Origin: Neckera pumila
Lineage: Eukaryota > Streptophyta > Bryopsida > Hypnales > Neckeraceae
DNA length: 64,000 nucleotides
Assembly (NCBI GenBank): GCA_963969595.1
Contig: OZ018410.1
Location: 34,042,913-34,106,912, forward strand
Direction: 5' to 3'
Below the pieces are notes generated by a model. It did not search any database. It was not told the origin of the DNA and was given only the letters and a program-made list of their open reading frames with translations. The position numbers and the translations under genes are program-made. Shown here in pieces: positions 34,495-46,892 of the stretch; positions within the stretch are counted from its first letter, which is position 1, and each line of letters starts with the position of its first letter.

Positions 34495-35043
34495 TAAGGT
34501 AACTACACAAAATAGTGAAATTAGGTTACCTTGTCAATTAGGTTGCCTTACCTGAGATAAATTACTTCATGGGTCAATGCTTGTTCCACATGGAAGTGTA
34601 TGCCATTCTTTAAACCAAGCCTTGAACTAGTTCACAAATCTATGCCATAAACATGACTCTAAAATGAATGCACCATTGTACAAAAGTAGTGAATATTTCT
34701 ATAGTGTGGATTGTCGAGAAATTAGTGTGGGGCAATCTAATTTCACTATTTTGTGTACACCTAAAACCGCACACTTCTATAAATTGCACACTGGATATTC
34801 TTGCCTAAAATGTACTCCCACTATTCATATGACTCTATAATTGCTTTTAGGTACACCTATTTTCAGCACTTTGAAACTTTATAGTTTATTCACATAGTGT
34901 CCAAAATATGCGTTCTAAGAGTATTTAGAATCCCCTTTTTACTACCAATGGGACCCTATAAGAAAAAATTCAATATAATAGTGAAAACCATATTGAATCA
35001 TGTTGAATTGCTTAACTATGCGATTTGAAGTGTAGTTACCTTA
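34495..35043 (-). mobile_element. TAAGGTAACTAC-ended MITE with internal insertion
   Basis: 549 bp. Ends are the perfect inverted pair TAAGGTAACTAC and GTAGTTACCTTA. Its right part is the reverse complement of the left part of the copy at 46599-46892 (shared AAGCAATTCAACATGATTC, AGGTGTACCTAAAAGCAATT). The left part contains a second inverted pair, ACACAAAATAGTGAAATTAG near 34508 and its complement near 34738-34757, marking an extra nested segment absent from the other copy. Confidence 0.7.
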
Positions 35044-35300
35044 GAAGTATAAAAATCACGTGTGACAAAATTGTACTTTGTAGCAGATTTAAGTGAGTGA
35101 GAACAGCTTCACATGAGAGGTAGGACGACGGGCAGTAACCAACTTTCTTTAGTGTGATTGGTAGCTTATGCAAGTGGGATTTCATGCACTAGAGAAGTAG
35201 GAAAGAGAAAATGGATGATAAAGTAGATGTGTCTTGCCACTAGCAACAAAATTCTTCTGGAGTTTTTTGGCCGGAAGGTGTTGCAAATACGGTACTTTTC

Positions 35301-35672
35301 CATTAGAGAAAATTTCAGCCTCTTGGAGGGCCGTTCGAAGTTGACATGCCATGCTATTTCATGCATGGCCTATCAACTTTGAAAAGTGCTCTTGGTGAGC
35401 AATCAGAGTCTATGACTGCTCACTGGAGCAGTCAAATTTTGTAGATTTTTTCTTTTCTTTTTTTTTAATTTTTTTAATTTTTTGTAAGATCAAAAAGCAA
35501 TAACAATAATAATTTTTTATTTGGAATTATGGGTTCTTGCACTACTGCTGCTACAGTTTCAGCAAGGCAGAAATAGAAGAAAAACGACTTTTTGAGTAAA
35601 AAAAAAGTAAATTTCAGAGTACCTCGAAGGGCTGTGGAGCAGCCTTCTAAAGGCCTGAAATTTTCTCTAATG
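35301..35672. mobile_element. CATTAG-ended MITE, clean copy
   Basis: 372 bp. Ends CATTAGAGAAAATTTCAG and CTGAAATTTTCTCTAATG are a perfect 18-bp inverted repeat, followed inside by pairing GG-rich blocks (CTCTTGGAGGGC with GCCTTCTAAAGGCC-type sequence). A further internal palindrome (TTGACATGCCATG with CATGGCCTATCAA) lies near 35340-35375. Related to 21713-22322. Non-coding; the 35592-35930 frame runs out of it and is not called. Confidence 0.75.
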
Positions 35673-36738
35673 CCTAGAGAATTTTTGATTCAAGCTGGCA
35701 TTTGTTTTACCAACGTTGTTTGTAGAAGATGGAAGAAAAAAAAAATAGTTGCGTCCTGGGTGTTTTCATCCTCTAACCAGAAGCATCAAAACAAAACCTA
35801 CAGCCTGAATAGAAGGCTGGGTGAATTTGTGGGGAATCAATTAATTAATAATACTGATGAGACACCATTTTGGAGAATGTCCAAGAAACTTCAAGTGGTC
35901 CACCATTTTGTCCAACTTTCTACCACTTGAGTTTTCACATTAGAATGCATACGTAGGATACTTTTTTGAATACTGGGAGGCCGGAAGACCATTTGCCTTT
36001 CTAGCTTCATACCGGTCTTTTATGTGAAGTGGCTTTGAGATCAGGTGTCTTAGCACCATAGTTGTTTAATTCCATAAAAGTTTATAAGTTATTTATTAAA
36101 TACATGCTATGAGAAGCAACATTAATATCTTTTGAGTAGTGACACGGGGGTAACTTACTACTATCAAGTTGATTAGAGAAAACTTAAAGCTAGTTATAAT
36201 TAAAAAGTCAATTTTCTCTTTATAATTATATATCATGAAAAAAGGAGGGTGGTAGGGATCATATCTAAATTAGATCCTAATATAGGTCGTCTAACTCTAC
36301 ATCTTCAAAAATAACTAGAGGATTAACTATTTCAAGTATAAATATCTCATACCAAATAATAAATTCTAGAAAAGAGGAGAAAATTTTAAAAATTGATAAT
36401 GACGCCAACATCAATCAAAGTTTTATATTTTAATTTAGATAAGCTTTCTCTAATATAAATGTCACTGACAAAATTAGTTTAGATTTTTGAAATATAATAA
36501 TAGAATATCTGAATTTTGTACAAAACTAGAATTTTACATATTTTTATTAGGTTTTAAATATAATACATCTTAATTTGAACTAAACTATTAGAAACTATAG
36601 AAGAACCAAAAAAGTTATGTGTTTTTAGAATTGAGGTGAAAAATTAAGAAAAGGGTCTCCTTCCCAGCGGAGATATAAAACATAAGTATCATTGTACAAA
36701 TTCCTTTGAGTCAATGAGTCAATCGTGCGATCTTAAAT
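35673..36738. other. AT-rich intergenic, nothing recognised
   Basis: No gene, RNA or paired termini recognised. Confidence 0.5.
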
Positions 36739-37042
36739 GATAGGACTCTTCACTAGGGCTTTTTTTTGGCTTCTAGGTGCCAAATTGCACCAAAAAAAAT
36801 AATTTGGCTAAAAAATGATGACAAACTATGAAGTTTTTTCACCAAAAAGCTTCAAATTAAAAGAAAATCTTAGATGAAATTGCCAGATTGTGAATAAAAA
36901 TAGAATTATGGATATGTCATGTGTGCAAATGTGATATTTTCTCTTGATATCCAATATTTGGATGAATGTTGAAATATAAAGCATCACAATAACAATTTAT
37001 ATTGCCACTTTGGCATTTCATTAAAAAATAAAATAAAAAAGA
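36739..37042 (+). mobile_element. SINE-like retroposon, copy 2
   Basis: 304 bp. Starts GATAGGACTCTTCACTAGGG, matching copy 1 at 27609, and ends in an A-rich tail (AAAATAAAATAAAAAAGA). Flanked by CGTGCGATCTTAAAT (36724-36738) and CGTGCTCTTAAAT (37043-37055), an imperfect duplication unrelated to that of copy 1. Shared interior blocks include CCAAATTGCACCAAAA, CTTGATATCCAATATTTGGATGAATGTTGAA-like sequence and CCACTTTGGCA. Confidence 0.7.
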
Positions 37043-37785
37043 CGTGCTCTTAAATCCACGCCTAGTTTGTATCTTTGAGCAAGCAAAGGGTGAATTTTGA
37101 AGCATTACAAATCAAGTAAATGTGACATTACAAAAGGTGACATTAATATGAGAAAATGTGACACAGTAGATCTACATTTAGAGCCCTCCAAAGTACCCTA
37201 GAAATTTGATTTTTCGAGGCTGAAAAATTCATTTTCCCCTATTTTGTAGGCACAACACAAAATAGGGGGCTTTTTTTTACGTTGACCCGGGAGAATACAT
37301 AATTCACCCTGCTGGGCCCACCTTCAATGGCACAATTTAACGTCTTTCATTGAAATTAGCTGCGACTGCTCTACCAAGAGAACTCAAAGCTTTGCAGTCA
37401 AACTGTTGTTCAACAATGACTAAAAGTGTTCCTGCTTCCATCTTGCAGTCAAGTGCTGGAGAAAGGTACTTTATATTTGCATAACTATTCCCAATAGACT
37501 CTTCATTTACGCTAGTCATACAACCAGGGTTATTTTTCTTTTGTAGTTGTATGCTTGATTTTGATTGTTTCATATTTTCCTTGCGAAAACGATGACAAAT
37601 GTCAATGCAATGAAAACACCTTGCATTTGCATTTTAACATTGATACTAATTATCTACGCAAGTGAGGCTCATTACCTCTTGGAGGTATTTAACAATTGAT
37701 CAGCTATTCTTAAACATTTTATTGAACATTTTTTTGATGCACACCAAGGACATTCTTGTTGCTCTAGTAATTTATTTCATTGTTA
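37043..37785. other. Intergenic, nothing recognised
   Basis: A minus-strand frame at 37337-37573 (78 aa) has no recognisable family. No paired termini. Confidence 0.4.
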
Positions 37786-37990
37786 CGAGTGTAGCCTTGT
37801 GCCGTTGGCCCATAATTCAAAAATTCATAACTTTCATACCATATGTCCAAACGTACGATATAGAGTCCATACCCTCCTCCTTGCTCAAGGCTTCCCAACG
37901 ATACAAAGAACGTAATTGGAGGACACACAATTCTGGAGATCTCACTGTAAGAAACAAAACAAAACAAACAACCTAATTTAATGTATGGAT
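37786..37990 (+). repeat. Dispersed repeat, copy c of three
   Basis: Starts near GTGTAGCCTTGTGCCGTTGG, includes AGGCTTCCCAACGATACAAA, GGAGATCTCACTG and an AACAAAACAAAACAAACAAC tail, then TAATTTAATGTATGGATT. Same block order as copies at 14707 and 24869, without the AAAAGTAATTTTCTAA block. Confidence 0.5.
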
Positions 37991-38233
37991 TGAGATATTA
38001 ATTATAAGTTTGAGCCTTCAAGCTTAATCTAGCTTGCTTTAATTAATCAGTTCAGACTGAATGCTACTGTATAAGTTACATAATGATTTGTGATATTAAG
38101 ACTTGCCCATGTACTTGTTAAATTAGTTCATACCTTTCTATAAACTCAATAAAGTAGAGATAATAGTCTCGTTGCTGTTCTTGATATACTTAGGAGTAAA
38201 ATTGGTATGTTTGGAAATAATTGGAATGGTGTC

Positions 38234-38893
38234 TTAACCCCAAAATGACCCTAGAATTTCCTAAGCTTCTAGGAATGTGCTCTAAATGGAACAAAAAGCC
38301 AAATTTTTTATAAGTTGTATCAATTCCTTCTGAATTGTAACCGTACAAAATCAAACCAGACATGTAAGAGATCATATTAGAAAAGAAAACATAACAATAT
38401 ATCTTACGGATTGAAAAATTATAATGTTGGTCATGAGGGTGTTAAAACTATGAAAGTGATTTGAAGTGTTTTAATCCTCTTTTCACATGTCAAATCTAAA
38501 AAGTAGGTCACCAAAAAAATATGAGGTTAAAGGGCCTAACATGCATAACCCCAATCAATTTATGACTTCTCAAAATCTACTCTATAACTTTTTTAAATGA
38601 ATATCTAATGTGATTTTTTCTCAAAGATCTACTGTAATGTATTTGAGGCTCATTCCCAAGAGCCCTCAATACTACAAAAAGTCAAGATTACAATGGACAT
38701 TTGTGAACAAAATCTTGAATAGAAAATTCATAATCTATCATTTTCAAAATTAGATTTTTTGAAGCTAATACTAAACTTCAAAAAGAGTTTTTCAAAAATA
38801 TAAACTATTAAAAATAAGAATTTAATAAGGTTTTATTTAACTTCAAAAATTGGTCAAGGACACATTCTGTTCTCGGGGTCATTTTGGGTTTAA
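38234..38893 (+). mobile_element. Short TTAA-family element
   Basis: 660 bp. Left end TTAACCCCAAAATGACCC; right end reverse-complemented TTAAACCCAAAATGACCC, so 17 of 18 bases pair with TTAA outermost. The interior matches 5048-5692 (GTGCTCTAAATGGAACAAAA, CCTAACATGCATAAC, TGTATTTGAGGCTCATT). Its terminal sequence differs from the 5048 copy while the interior is alike, so the subfamily varies most in its ends. Confidence 0.75.
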
Positions 38894-40316
38894 CAACAAG
38901 TGCTCTAGAAAGGCCCTTTTTTGTGTTTGTGTTTGCAATGACTTCCATTGTCAGCGTTGACATAATTTCAAAATAAATTAAAAAATTGATATCTCTTCTT
39001 GACAGTTGTACTCATCAATATGAAGTTTTGATTGAATGAAAATATGTAGAACTCTAATTTAACAATACTATAACTTAAATATACAATATCTTGTTTCTTG
39101 TATATTTTCTAGCAACTTTGTTAAAATTAAATATAAGGTTCAAAAAGATGGCAGAAGAGCCCAGGATAAAGAAAAACAGCTTGTAAGGTTAGCATATCTA
39201 AAGAACTTTTTGTTTAGATTCTCACATTGGGCTCCAAAAAGTTGATCTAAATAACACCTAGGCTACATACCTTTGTAAGAAGGGAGATTTTATACTAACT
39301 AATTAATTATGGGAAGAATGGAAGGGAGATTGAGATTTTGTGTATGGACTAAGGGATTAGGTAGAAAAGAAAACAAGAGACCAGGAATAGTTGGTCAATG
39401 GTAGACATCTTTGGAAAATACATGGAAGTATCAACAATGGTGCTAAAGTGGGTGCAAGTACTCAACATTAGAAATCAACACCCTACAAAATCGTTGGTAC
39501 CCTTGTTCTTCTTCAATGATGCTAAATTTTTTTGTGTCTACTAGTGTTTCCAAGTCAAATGGTAAAAAACATTGCACTTTGGGCTTGTTGAGAATTCTCC
39601 TAGATCTTGGCATCTTGGGAGCTAGATTTGAAGAGCATGAAACAAATCCCATACTTGCACGTGGATGATGAGTGTCTCCGTCCTCCAAGGCCAAGCTTGT
39701 CAAAAACTCTAAGGGCATGCTTGGCAACCCCCAACTGAGATTATCTTAGTGAAGCTAGCTCACATTTGATAAACATGAGAAAATGACGTCTAGTATTGAA
39801 CTACAATTTTGAAGAACTCATGGTAAATCAGGAGTTAAATTCAAGCTATTTTGAGTATGAAAAGATGTGATTCAATTATTCATTGTTATTATAAGTGGTG
39901 TGCTACCTCAAGCCTCCAAACTCAATGTGGCTATATATTCAAACTTCATTATGTCACAAAAGTTGCGGACAAGTGTGATAATACGAAAGTTCTACAAATG
40001 TGAAAGAGCAGTATAGCACACCACCTTCAAGCCAAGAGTTGCACTCTATTTTGTCACTTTACATACAAGTGATGCAACACTCTCGATTGTCACACTGTTA
40101 CAGATCTCCGCACTGTCCTCTTCATTGCGGGCGCCTGCAATAGTGCAATGCAACGACAGCCACCCCCATTCTATATTTAAAGTGTCTCATTATTACATCC
40201 AAATTTGCTCCGTCGATCATGGTCAGTTCCAACACACGGCGTAGATCAAGCAATAAATCAACTAACTTTCGATGGATGCTCACTTGCTCAGATCTAGCAA
40301 CTGCTTCCCTAGTTCC
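38894..40316. other. Intergenic, nothing firm
   Basis: A minus-strand open frame at 39443-39727 (94 aa) has a less AT-rich, protein-like composition but matches nothing I recognise; it could be a decayed gene fragment. Otherwise AT-rich background. Confidence 0.35.
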
Positions 40317-40319
40317 TAA

Positions 40320-40685
40320 GAGCATCACCACCCGGCTTGCAAAATGCAAGCCAGGTTGCAAGCCTGGCAGTCCATTTTGCAAGCCAGGGAAGAAGGGTCG
40401 CCCCACCCGTGGCTTCTTAAGAGGTCATCGCCATCCAATGAGCTACGTCCACATTCACGGATCATGTCCTTGCTTTTGGGGAAAGTGGAAAAGTGTTTGT
40501 CTCATGCGGTTTGCAAGCCGGTTTGTAAGCCACCCTTTGGCTTGCAAAAGAGCCCGGTTTTGCAAGCCACCGGCAGCTTTTGGCTTGGCTTCTTAACAAG
40601 TTCATCCATTATGCGAGACGGGTGGGGCTATTTTGCAAGCCTCTCTTAACAAGTCATCCAATATGCAAGAAAGGTGGGGATGCTC
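40320..40685. mobile_element. Tourist-like (PIF/Harbinger) MITE
   Basis: 366 bp. Ends GAGCATCACCACC and GGTGGGGATGCTC are inverted, flanked by TAA on both sides (40317-40319 and 40686-40688), the 3-bp target duplication of PIF/Harbinger elements. It is GC-rich against its surroundings and full of the motif TTGCAAGCC and its complement (about nine occurrences). Two overlapping plus-strand frames (40219-40596, 40344-40649) are byproducts of this repeat. Confidence 0.75.
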
Positions 40686-40688
40686 TAA

Positions 40689-41982
40689 GCTTCAAGCTTC
40701 AGATCCTCTACAGTACAGTACATGCAATGGAAAGAGCGTGAGAGAGATACTTGCTTGAGTAATACTAGCTGTGCTGTTTTCTAAAGATATAATTCTGTTT
40801 TGTGAGATTCTCGATTATCTTGTGAATTTCGGCAAAAGGTTGAAAGCGAGCAGACAAGCTTTAGGGGAATACCTACTGAGATGCACCTTCGGGAAAAAGT
40901 TGGCACTTTGGTTGGATTCACCGACTTGCAGACTACTGCATTGTCCAGTCCGTTGCCTTACCATATAATCGTCCGTTAGGTGTTCAGTACTTTGGAGCTG
41001 ACAGTGAAAGGTCTTTCTCCCGTGAAAGGTGACTGCGATTTTCCGTGAACTGAATAATCGAAAAATCACTGTGATACATTATGCCAATTTAACTTCACTC
41101 TGATCAGAACTGCAGGTGTGGTACTTGAAATAACTGAAGAGTGACATCGACGAAGAGTGAACTCATGATTAAGACATTAAGAGCCTGTACGAAAGGCATC
41201 AATGTTATATTATATTTTCAGTACCTCCACCTAGCTTATGGCACCAAAGATTGACATAACAAAGACGGGTACGGAACTCATCTGGTGATCTGGAACAGGA
41301 GATGCAACCCATGAGGGTGAAATCACGATGGCTCATCTTTACCCACTGAGTGTAGCTCATCCACAACTAAATGTACAGTACTGGAGGTAGGTTGGCAACC
41401 AGTAATGAACTCAAATCCTTCCTTACTACTACGTACTCCGAATTAAGTAAGTGGCCATATGTACACACATGCATACAGTACGGTACAAGCGTTCGTGGCC
41501 AGATAGAAGATTCACAATGTTGCTGCATGACCCCTCAGCTGGTGATTGAGAAATAGGCTTCAGTCTCTTCTCGAGAAACAAACCTCTGGATTGGAATTTC
41601 CTTCACCCTGAGATAAGCCTAGCGAGTAGCATCCACTCATCAGCCTGAGGCATCATAGATGAAAAACGCGGCATGATTAGAGTCTTTCACCTCTAGTTCT
41701 CATACGAGGTGAATAAGGCAATTGTACACGAAGGGAATAACATTCCTAGTATGAGGGTATCACTGAGACTCAAAATGTCTGTCCAAGTAGACGCCATAGA
41801 GAGTCCTTGGCGTTCGTGAATGACGCCCCATCATCTTCTTGTAGGATGTACCATGTTGAGCTTATCCGTGACACCTGCCACAGACACAGGCAAGCGCCCT
41901 AAACTTATGAGCTTGCGATACATCAATTAAAACAGTGAGTACATCTCAATAAAAAAAAAACACGATACAAAGGGTTCATCAA
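40689..41982. other. Intergenic and 3' flank of the next gene
   Basis: No additional gene recognised; the part next to 41982 is probably the 3' UTR of the minus-strand gene. Confidence 0.4.
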
Positions 41983-44785
41983 TCAAAGCACCCGAAATCC
42001 ATTTTCAGCGGGTAGAATGGCAAGAAAAATCGGAGTACAGACCAGACCAGATTTCTCCATTTCAAAAACTGTTTCTCCAGACAGCTGAGTTGACTCTGGA
42101 GTGCTCGAACTGTCAATGACATCATCGGAACTAGTGTGCGCGTGCTCCAAAAATCTCATTGTCCACACTGCGTAAACCCAACGCTTCTCTGAAACATAGA
42201 CACCGAAAAAAATCTCAAAATGCATCAGACAGTGAAAAATTAGTGAGTTTCACGGCGCTACTCAAGATATTATATTCCAACCTCAGGAACGTACGTAAAA
42301 AAATGCCACTAGTTCATTACACCCGTTACGAAATTGTCATCAGCTACCAGTTTTCAAACAAAATAGCATGCAATCCGGGCTGTCCCATTCCCTGAAGGCA
42401 AGAATAAAGTGTTACAGGTAACATCTTCTGCCCATTTGCAGTACAACTTGTTACGGATCGAAGGCTCCTAGAGGACACATACCGACATACCAGAATCCTT
42501 CAGATCATTTTCGTAGTAGAGTTCATGGAGGTTGACTGATGCTTGCAATCGGATAAGAGCTTTAAGCCACTCAGAGCACCTGCAGAAACATCAAAAAATA
42601 TTGAATTCGACGACAGAACAGCATTCCCAACTGACAACAGGATGATCTTTTCATAGCAGGGCGATTTCCAGATTGAAATTTCAACACTTTGTCAAAGTAA
42701 TATTCAACTGAAAAAAAATATAAAAAAGATAAAGTTAACGAGGATACGGACTTGCTGTTCCCACGAAAGCAGACAGCAGGGTTCTGAACCTCCACCGTAG
42801 CACTTAGCACCGAACAGAGAACGTCTGCTTTGTCATTGTCCAACTGACCTGGTAGTATTCTATTAAACGTGTACAATATAGACTCCACTTTGTCCCGAAT
42901 GCTGATGTCTGTATCCAACCGCGCCATTATTCATGAGTCTTCTACAATTCAAGAACACAGATCCGAGAGCTCTTTCAAACAGTTATGGATTTAAACAGAC
43001 TAGCCTACGTTTCAACGAGCTGATGATAATTAGATAAATCAGCGACGGGCACTCTTGTTGGCACGATGGAAGTTTGAATACCAAAGCATACAAACAGGAA
43101 GAGGGATACGATAATGGCTAGAACGGACCTGGTGTTCCTTGGAATACAGCATACGGGAGAAATAATAGGCTTATGCTCTAGAAATCACGACACACATTAT
43201 ATCAAATCGTACTCATCCATTTGCTAGCATACCAGGTCGTCTGAACAGATCCACAAGCAACTTTGATAAACGTAAACTAGCTCTATTGTTCCTCTCCTGA
43301 CTTTGATATTGTAGAGACAAGCAAATACACAATTCTAGATAAGTTAGATCTGTGTGACAGTAAACAGACTTATATTGAAGACAAATCTACCTTCTGCAGG
43401 AATGGGTGGTGGCGGCACATATTGAGGAGGTTCTTCCACTTTCTCATTGGCAGTGACTTCTCCTAGGTATGGATCCCAAGCCAAATCTGTAAGTATGAAA
43501 CAGGTCAAGCAATCAGTTAAATAGTCAAAGGAAGTTTTATATTACTAGTTCACAGTGGCTGATGTAACAATAGGAAACGAAACGTGTTGCACATCAAAGA
43601 TTCTTCATAATTCTAGTCACAACAGCAACATTATCAAAATCCCACTAACTGGGCAACACCACCAGAATGCTTGATTCCAAGAAACATGGAAATGCGGCGG
43701 TTTACAGCTTACCTACATCTTCATTTTCATCGTTTAGTAAAGAGCTGGCAATACTCAAGGCACGCCGAGAACAGCAGAGGGGCACATTCCCCCTCTTCAA
43801 GAACGCACTCGTAACCCTCGAACCTGTAAGAACATTCAGGCCTTCTATCATTCAAACTCTACCCAAAAACCTTTCCAAATACGATCAAACAAACTGATTG
43901 AGAAGTGAATACATTCTTCTGTGATTCGCCGATATAGGACAATTCCCCCGTAACGTTACAACCTTAACAGTCCAATCGTAAAGCAGCGACCCACTAACTC
44001 AACACAAAAGCGGTTAAGAATGGTTAAGCCATAAACAAGGATATTCTCTAAACAAGGTAGAATTAGGGCCAAACGGAGGTCAAATCATAACATAAACTAA
44101 CATACACCGGGATGCAATACCTTCACTAAACCTTCGAGAGTGCATTCGAAGGGGTCGGAAGAATACAAGGAAAGAAGGAGAACTCCATTTCCTAGAGTTT
44201 CTCAAACCTAACCCAAGTACAGACATGAGACACCGCATCTCAGAACTTTCTCAAGTCTCCCGTTTCCGTTATCATAAAAGCATTCGGATAATCTCAAATG
44301 CAACCGTTGATAGATACCAAGCATCCAGGACGACAAGCACAAACATTGAGTCCACGGCCCTTTATCAAAACCGCACCCACCCTCCCCATACCAAGAATTC
44401 GTCAAATCTCATACTAAGAAACCGAATGGAATTGAAATGAAGAGAAGATAATCTGAAAACGGAACAGGCACGGGAATTTTCCGCACCTCTCCTCTCCAAC
44501 TCCCCAAACCTCTAGAACCCTAAACTAGATAAACCCTAAACCCTGCACGTCTCTTCAGTGAGGAGCGAATTCCATATCCGACATATGGGTAATAATTTCT
44601 TGAGCAGATCAACATCCACTCCCTCCAGATTCAGAACTGTAAAATGCCTGCGAAAGTGGTCTCCAGTTTGAGTTGCTAAGGATCAATTGCGACTTACCGA
44701 AGGTGGATGAGGAAGACAAATCAGGAGCTTGGCTGAGCTGCAGGAAAGCAGATCCCCCCACAACCGCCACGCTCGCACAGCCCAT
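41983..44785 (-). CDS. Unrecognised 248-aa protein, six exons
   Basis: I do not recognise the family. Exons (minus): 44785-44698, 43823-43713, 43486-43391, 42908-42752, 42579-42491, 42188-41983. All introns have GT and AG borders and the phases (1, 1, 1, 2, 1) join exactly, which supports a real gene. The N-terminal 60 residues are Ala/Ser/Arg-containing with few acidic residues (small hydrophobic patch near 5-16), possibly an organelle transit peptide. Then an acidic linker, a WDPYLGE motif, a PPPPIP run near 92-97, and a central part with predicted helices (KVESILYTFNRIL, SEWLKALIRL, RWVYAVWTMRFLEH). The exon 3-4 junction uses a weak acceptor and exon 4 a weak donor (GTCCGT). An alternative exon starting at 42391 would instead give an early stop at 42354. 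Start chosen as the only in-frame ATG of exon 1. Confidence 0.65.
44520..44545 (-). promoter_or_regulatory. Telo-box-like repeats in intron 1
   Basis: AACCCTAAAC and AAACCCTAAACCCT lie within intron 1 of the minus-strand gene close to its start. Telo-boxes (AAACCCTAAA) near the 5' end of plant genes are linked to expression in dividing cells; a role here is inference. Confidence 0.35.
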
Positions 44786-46598
44786 CGCTGCAGCAGTCAC
44801 TTCATTCAAAAAACGCAAACAATGCCCTCATTGAAATTCCTGTAGAACTCGAAGGGTGCTCCTCATAAGAGTCTAGAACCGTAAGTCCAGTCAGTTTCGT
44901 AAATAACGTAAGTACGTAGATAAGGGCACTGGGGTAGAAACACCTAAAACCGAACCTTTACAGTAACCTTAAACAATGTTTTTTGTCCGATTGACGACAA
45001 AGAATCTTTCTATGTAGGATAGAAGTGCAATTGTTCATCCTTAGAATTTTTTTGTAAAAAAGAGATCTTGCACAGTAGTTTGATTTCTAATGAGTATTTA
45101 AGAAATAAATAAAAAATTAGATGATGTTACATAGTATCAAAAGTAATGATTTCCACAGTCACCAGCTTGGCATTTAAGGGCAAACTATGAAACAACACGG
45201 CCCTATAACCAAGGTAGTCATCAAATTACTCTAATTATTGAACCAATAGGTATATTCTTTGTTTCTACAATTGACAATGAAGCCACGGGTGAAGCCATCC
45301 ATTGGACCTTTTAGATTGGTAGTGTCTTTATGGGTTAAGCAATTCCACATATTTTGAAGTGGAATTAACACATGAGCTATTTTTAATACATTGGCTATTG
45401 AAAATATATGATTTTTTTTTAAATTGATAATTTTTTGGAATATATATGAATATGTGAATTTCAAATCCATAGTGCACCCCTAACCATTTTTTGCATTTAT
45501 GTATGCAAGCTCAACATTTTGGACTTCTTGTACCTACTTATTTTCAAAATTGGTTTAGGGGACAAAGTTGGGAATCCCGGTGATTCTACCTTACACCTAA
45601 ATACATTTGAATAAGCAATTGAGTACAGTTCCTACTAAGTGAAGGCCTCTATTTGTGCTATGTGACTATTTGTTGCACTTTGTAGCTACTATGTATGAAA
45701 AGAGTATATTTGAAATTTTGAAATGTTCATTTATGATATATAGTGATATAGAATAGAGTGGCATCTACAAATGGATCTCGTATCCCAAAATGGAATCTAT
45801 TGCAATACAAAGACAACAAAAAAGTTCCAACAAAGATTTTATTGATAAAATGTGTAGATGTCATTAAACAATACTTCTTTACTATACACATCTACAAGAA
45901 TCATATTTCTAATGTTCATGAATAAATTACAAAAGTCCAAAAAAGCGACCCTTCATCAAGTGAATTAAAATTGGGGTCAATTGGTGCATTGGATGTATTT
46001 TCAATGTGAAGAATGAAATCCACACTGAACTCAAGATGTTGCATAATTTTTGGAATGCTAGACATTTAATTGTAATTTGTGAAAGTTAAAGGTAGTCGGC
46101 TACTATTTTAATTCATAGGTAGTGTAGTAATTATATCATATAGTTCTATGAATGTGCCATGATGTATCCCAAAAGCAATCTTCTTGTACTTAATGAGACA
46201 CACAATATGCTTTCAGAAAGTATCCCTCATTAATTGAAAACAAAACATTAAAGACAAAACATTCATTACCATATTTCTACTAATTGAAAATGGAACATTT
46301 GTGATTTCTAATTTATTTCTAATTTTTCTTACATGCTTCATTATCCATTCTTTTTTCATCCATCTTAGGATTGAATTTCGTCCCCCATAACTTCCTATTT
46401 TGTCTAGACACCATATAAAGATAAGCTAGTTGAACTTCTGCAAATCAATTCTTTAGTTTCTTCAGTTTTGCATTAACCATATTAGACCCTTTTATAGGGT
46501 TGATCTGAAGAGCCTGGTCTCTTTAAGGACCTATTAGCTTACATCAAAAAGATACTAAGTAATGGTTTGTTGACACTTGACAGCATGTGGAAGTTGTC
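44786..46598. other. AT-rich intergenic, nothing recognised
   Basis: Promoter of the minus-strand gene near 44.8-44.95 kb, then AT-rich background without recognised features. The frame at 45231-45470 is random-looking. Confidence 0.5.
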
Positions 46599-46892
46599 TA
46601 AGGTAACTACACCTTAAATCGCACAGTTAAGCAATTCAACATGATTCAGCGTGGTTTTCACTAATATATTGAATTTTTTTTGTGAGATCCTCTTGGAAGT
46701 CAAAATAGATTTATAGATTCTTTTAGAATGCATTTTTTGGACACCTTGTGAATAAACTACGAATTTTCAAAGTGCAGAAAATAGGTGTACCTAAAAGCAA
46801 TTATAGAATCATATATATAGTGGGAGTACATTTTAGGCAAAAATCTGTAGTGTGCAATTTTAGGAAGCATGCAATTTTAGGTAGTTACCTTA
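46599..46892 (+). mobile_element. TAAGGTAACTAC-ended MITE, compact copy
   Basis: 294 bp with perfect 12-bp inverted ends TAAGGTAACTAC and GTAGTTACCTTA. It is related in opposite orientation to 34495-35043 and lacks that copy's internal insertion. It ends about 720 bp upstream of the haspin start codon. Confidence 0.75.

Noticed and set aside
39443..39727. 94-codon minus-strand frame
   Set aside because: Composition is slightly gene-like but no family, splice context or neighbour supports it; left as intergenic.
40219..40649. Two overlapping plus-strand frames rich in CKPG-like repeats
   Set aside because: The repeats come from TTGCAAGCC motifs of the Tourist-like MITE, not from a protein.
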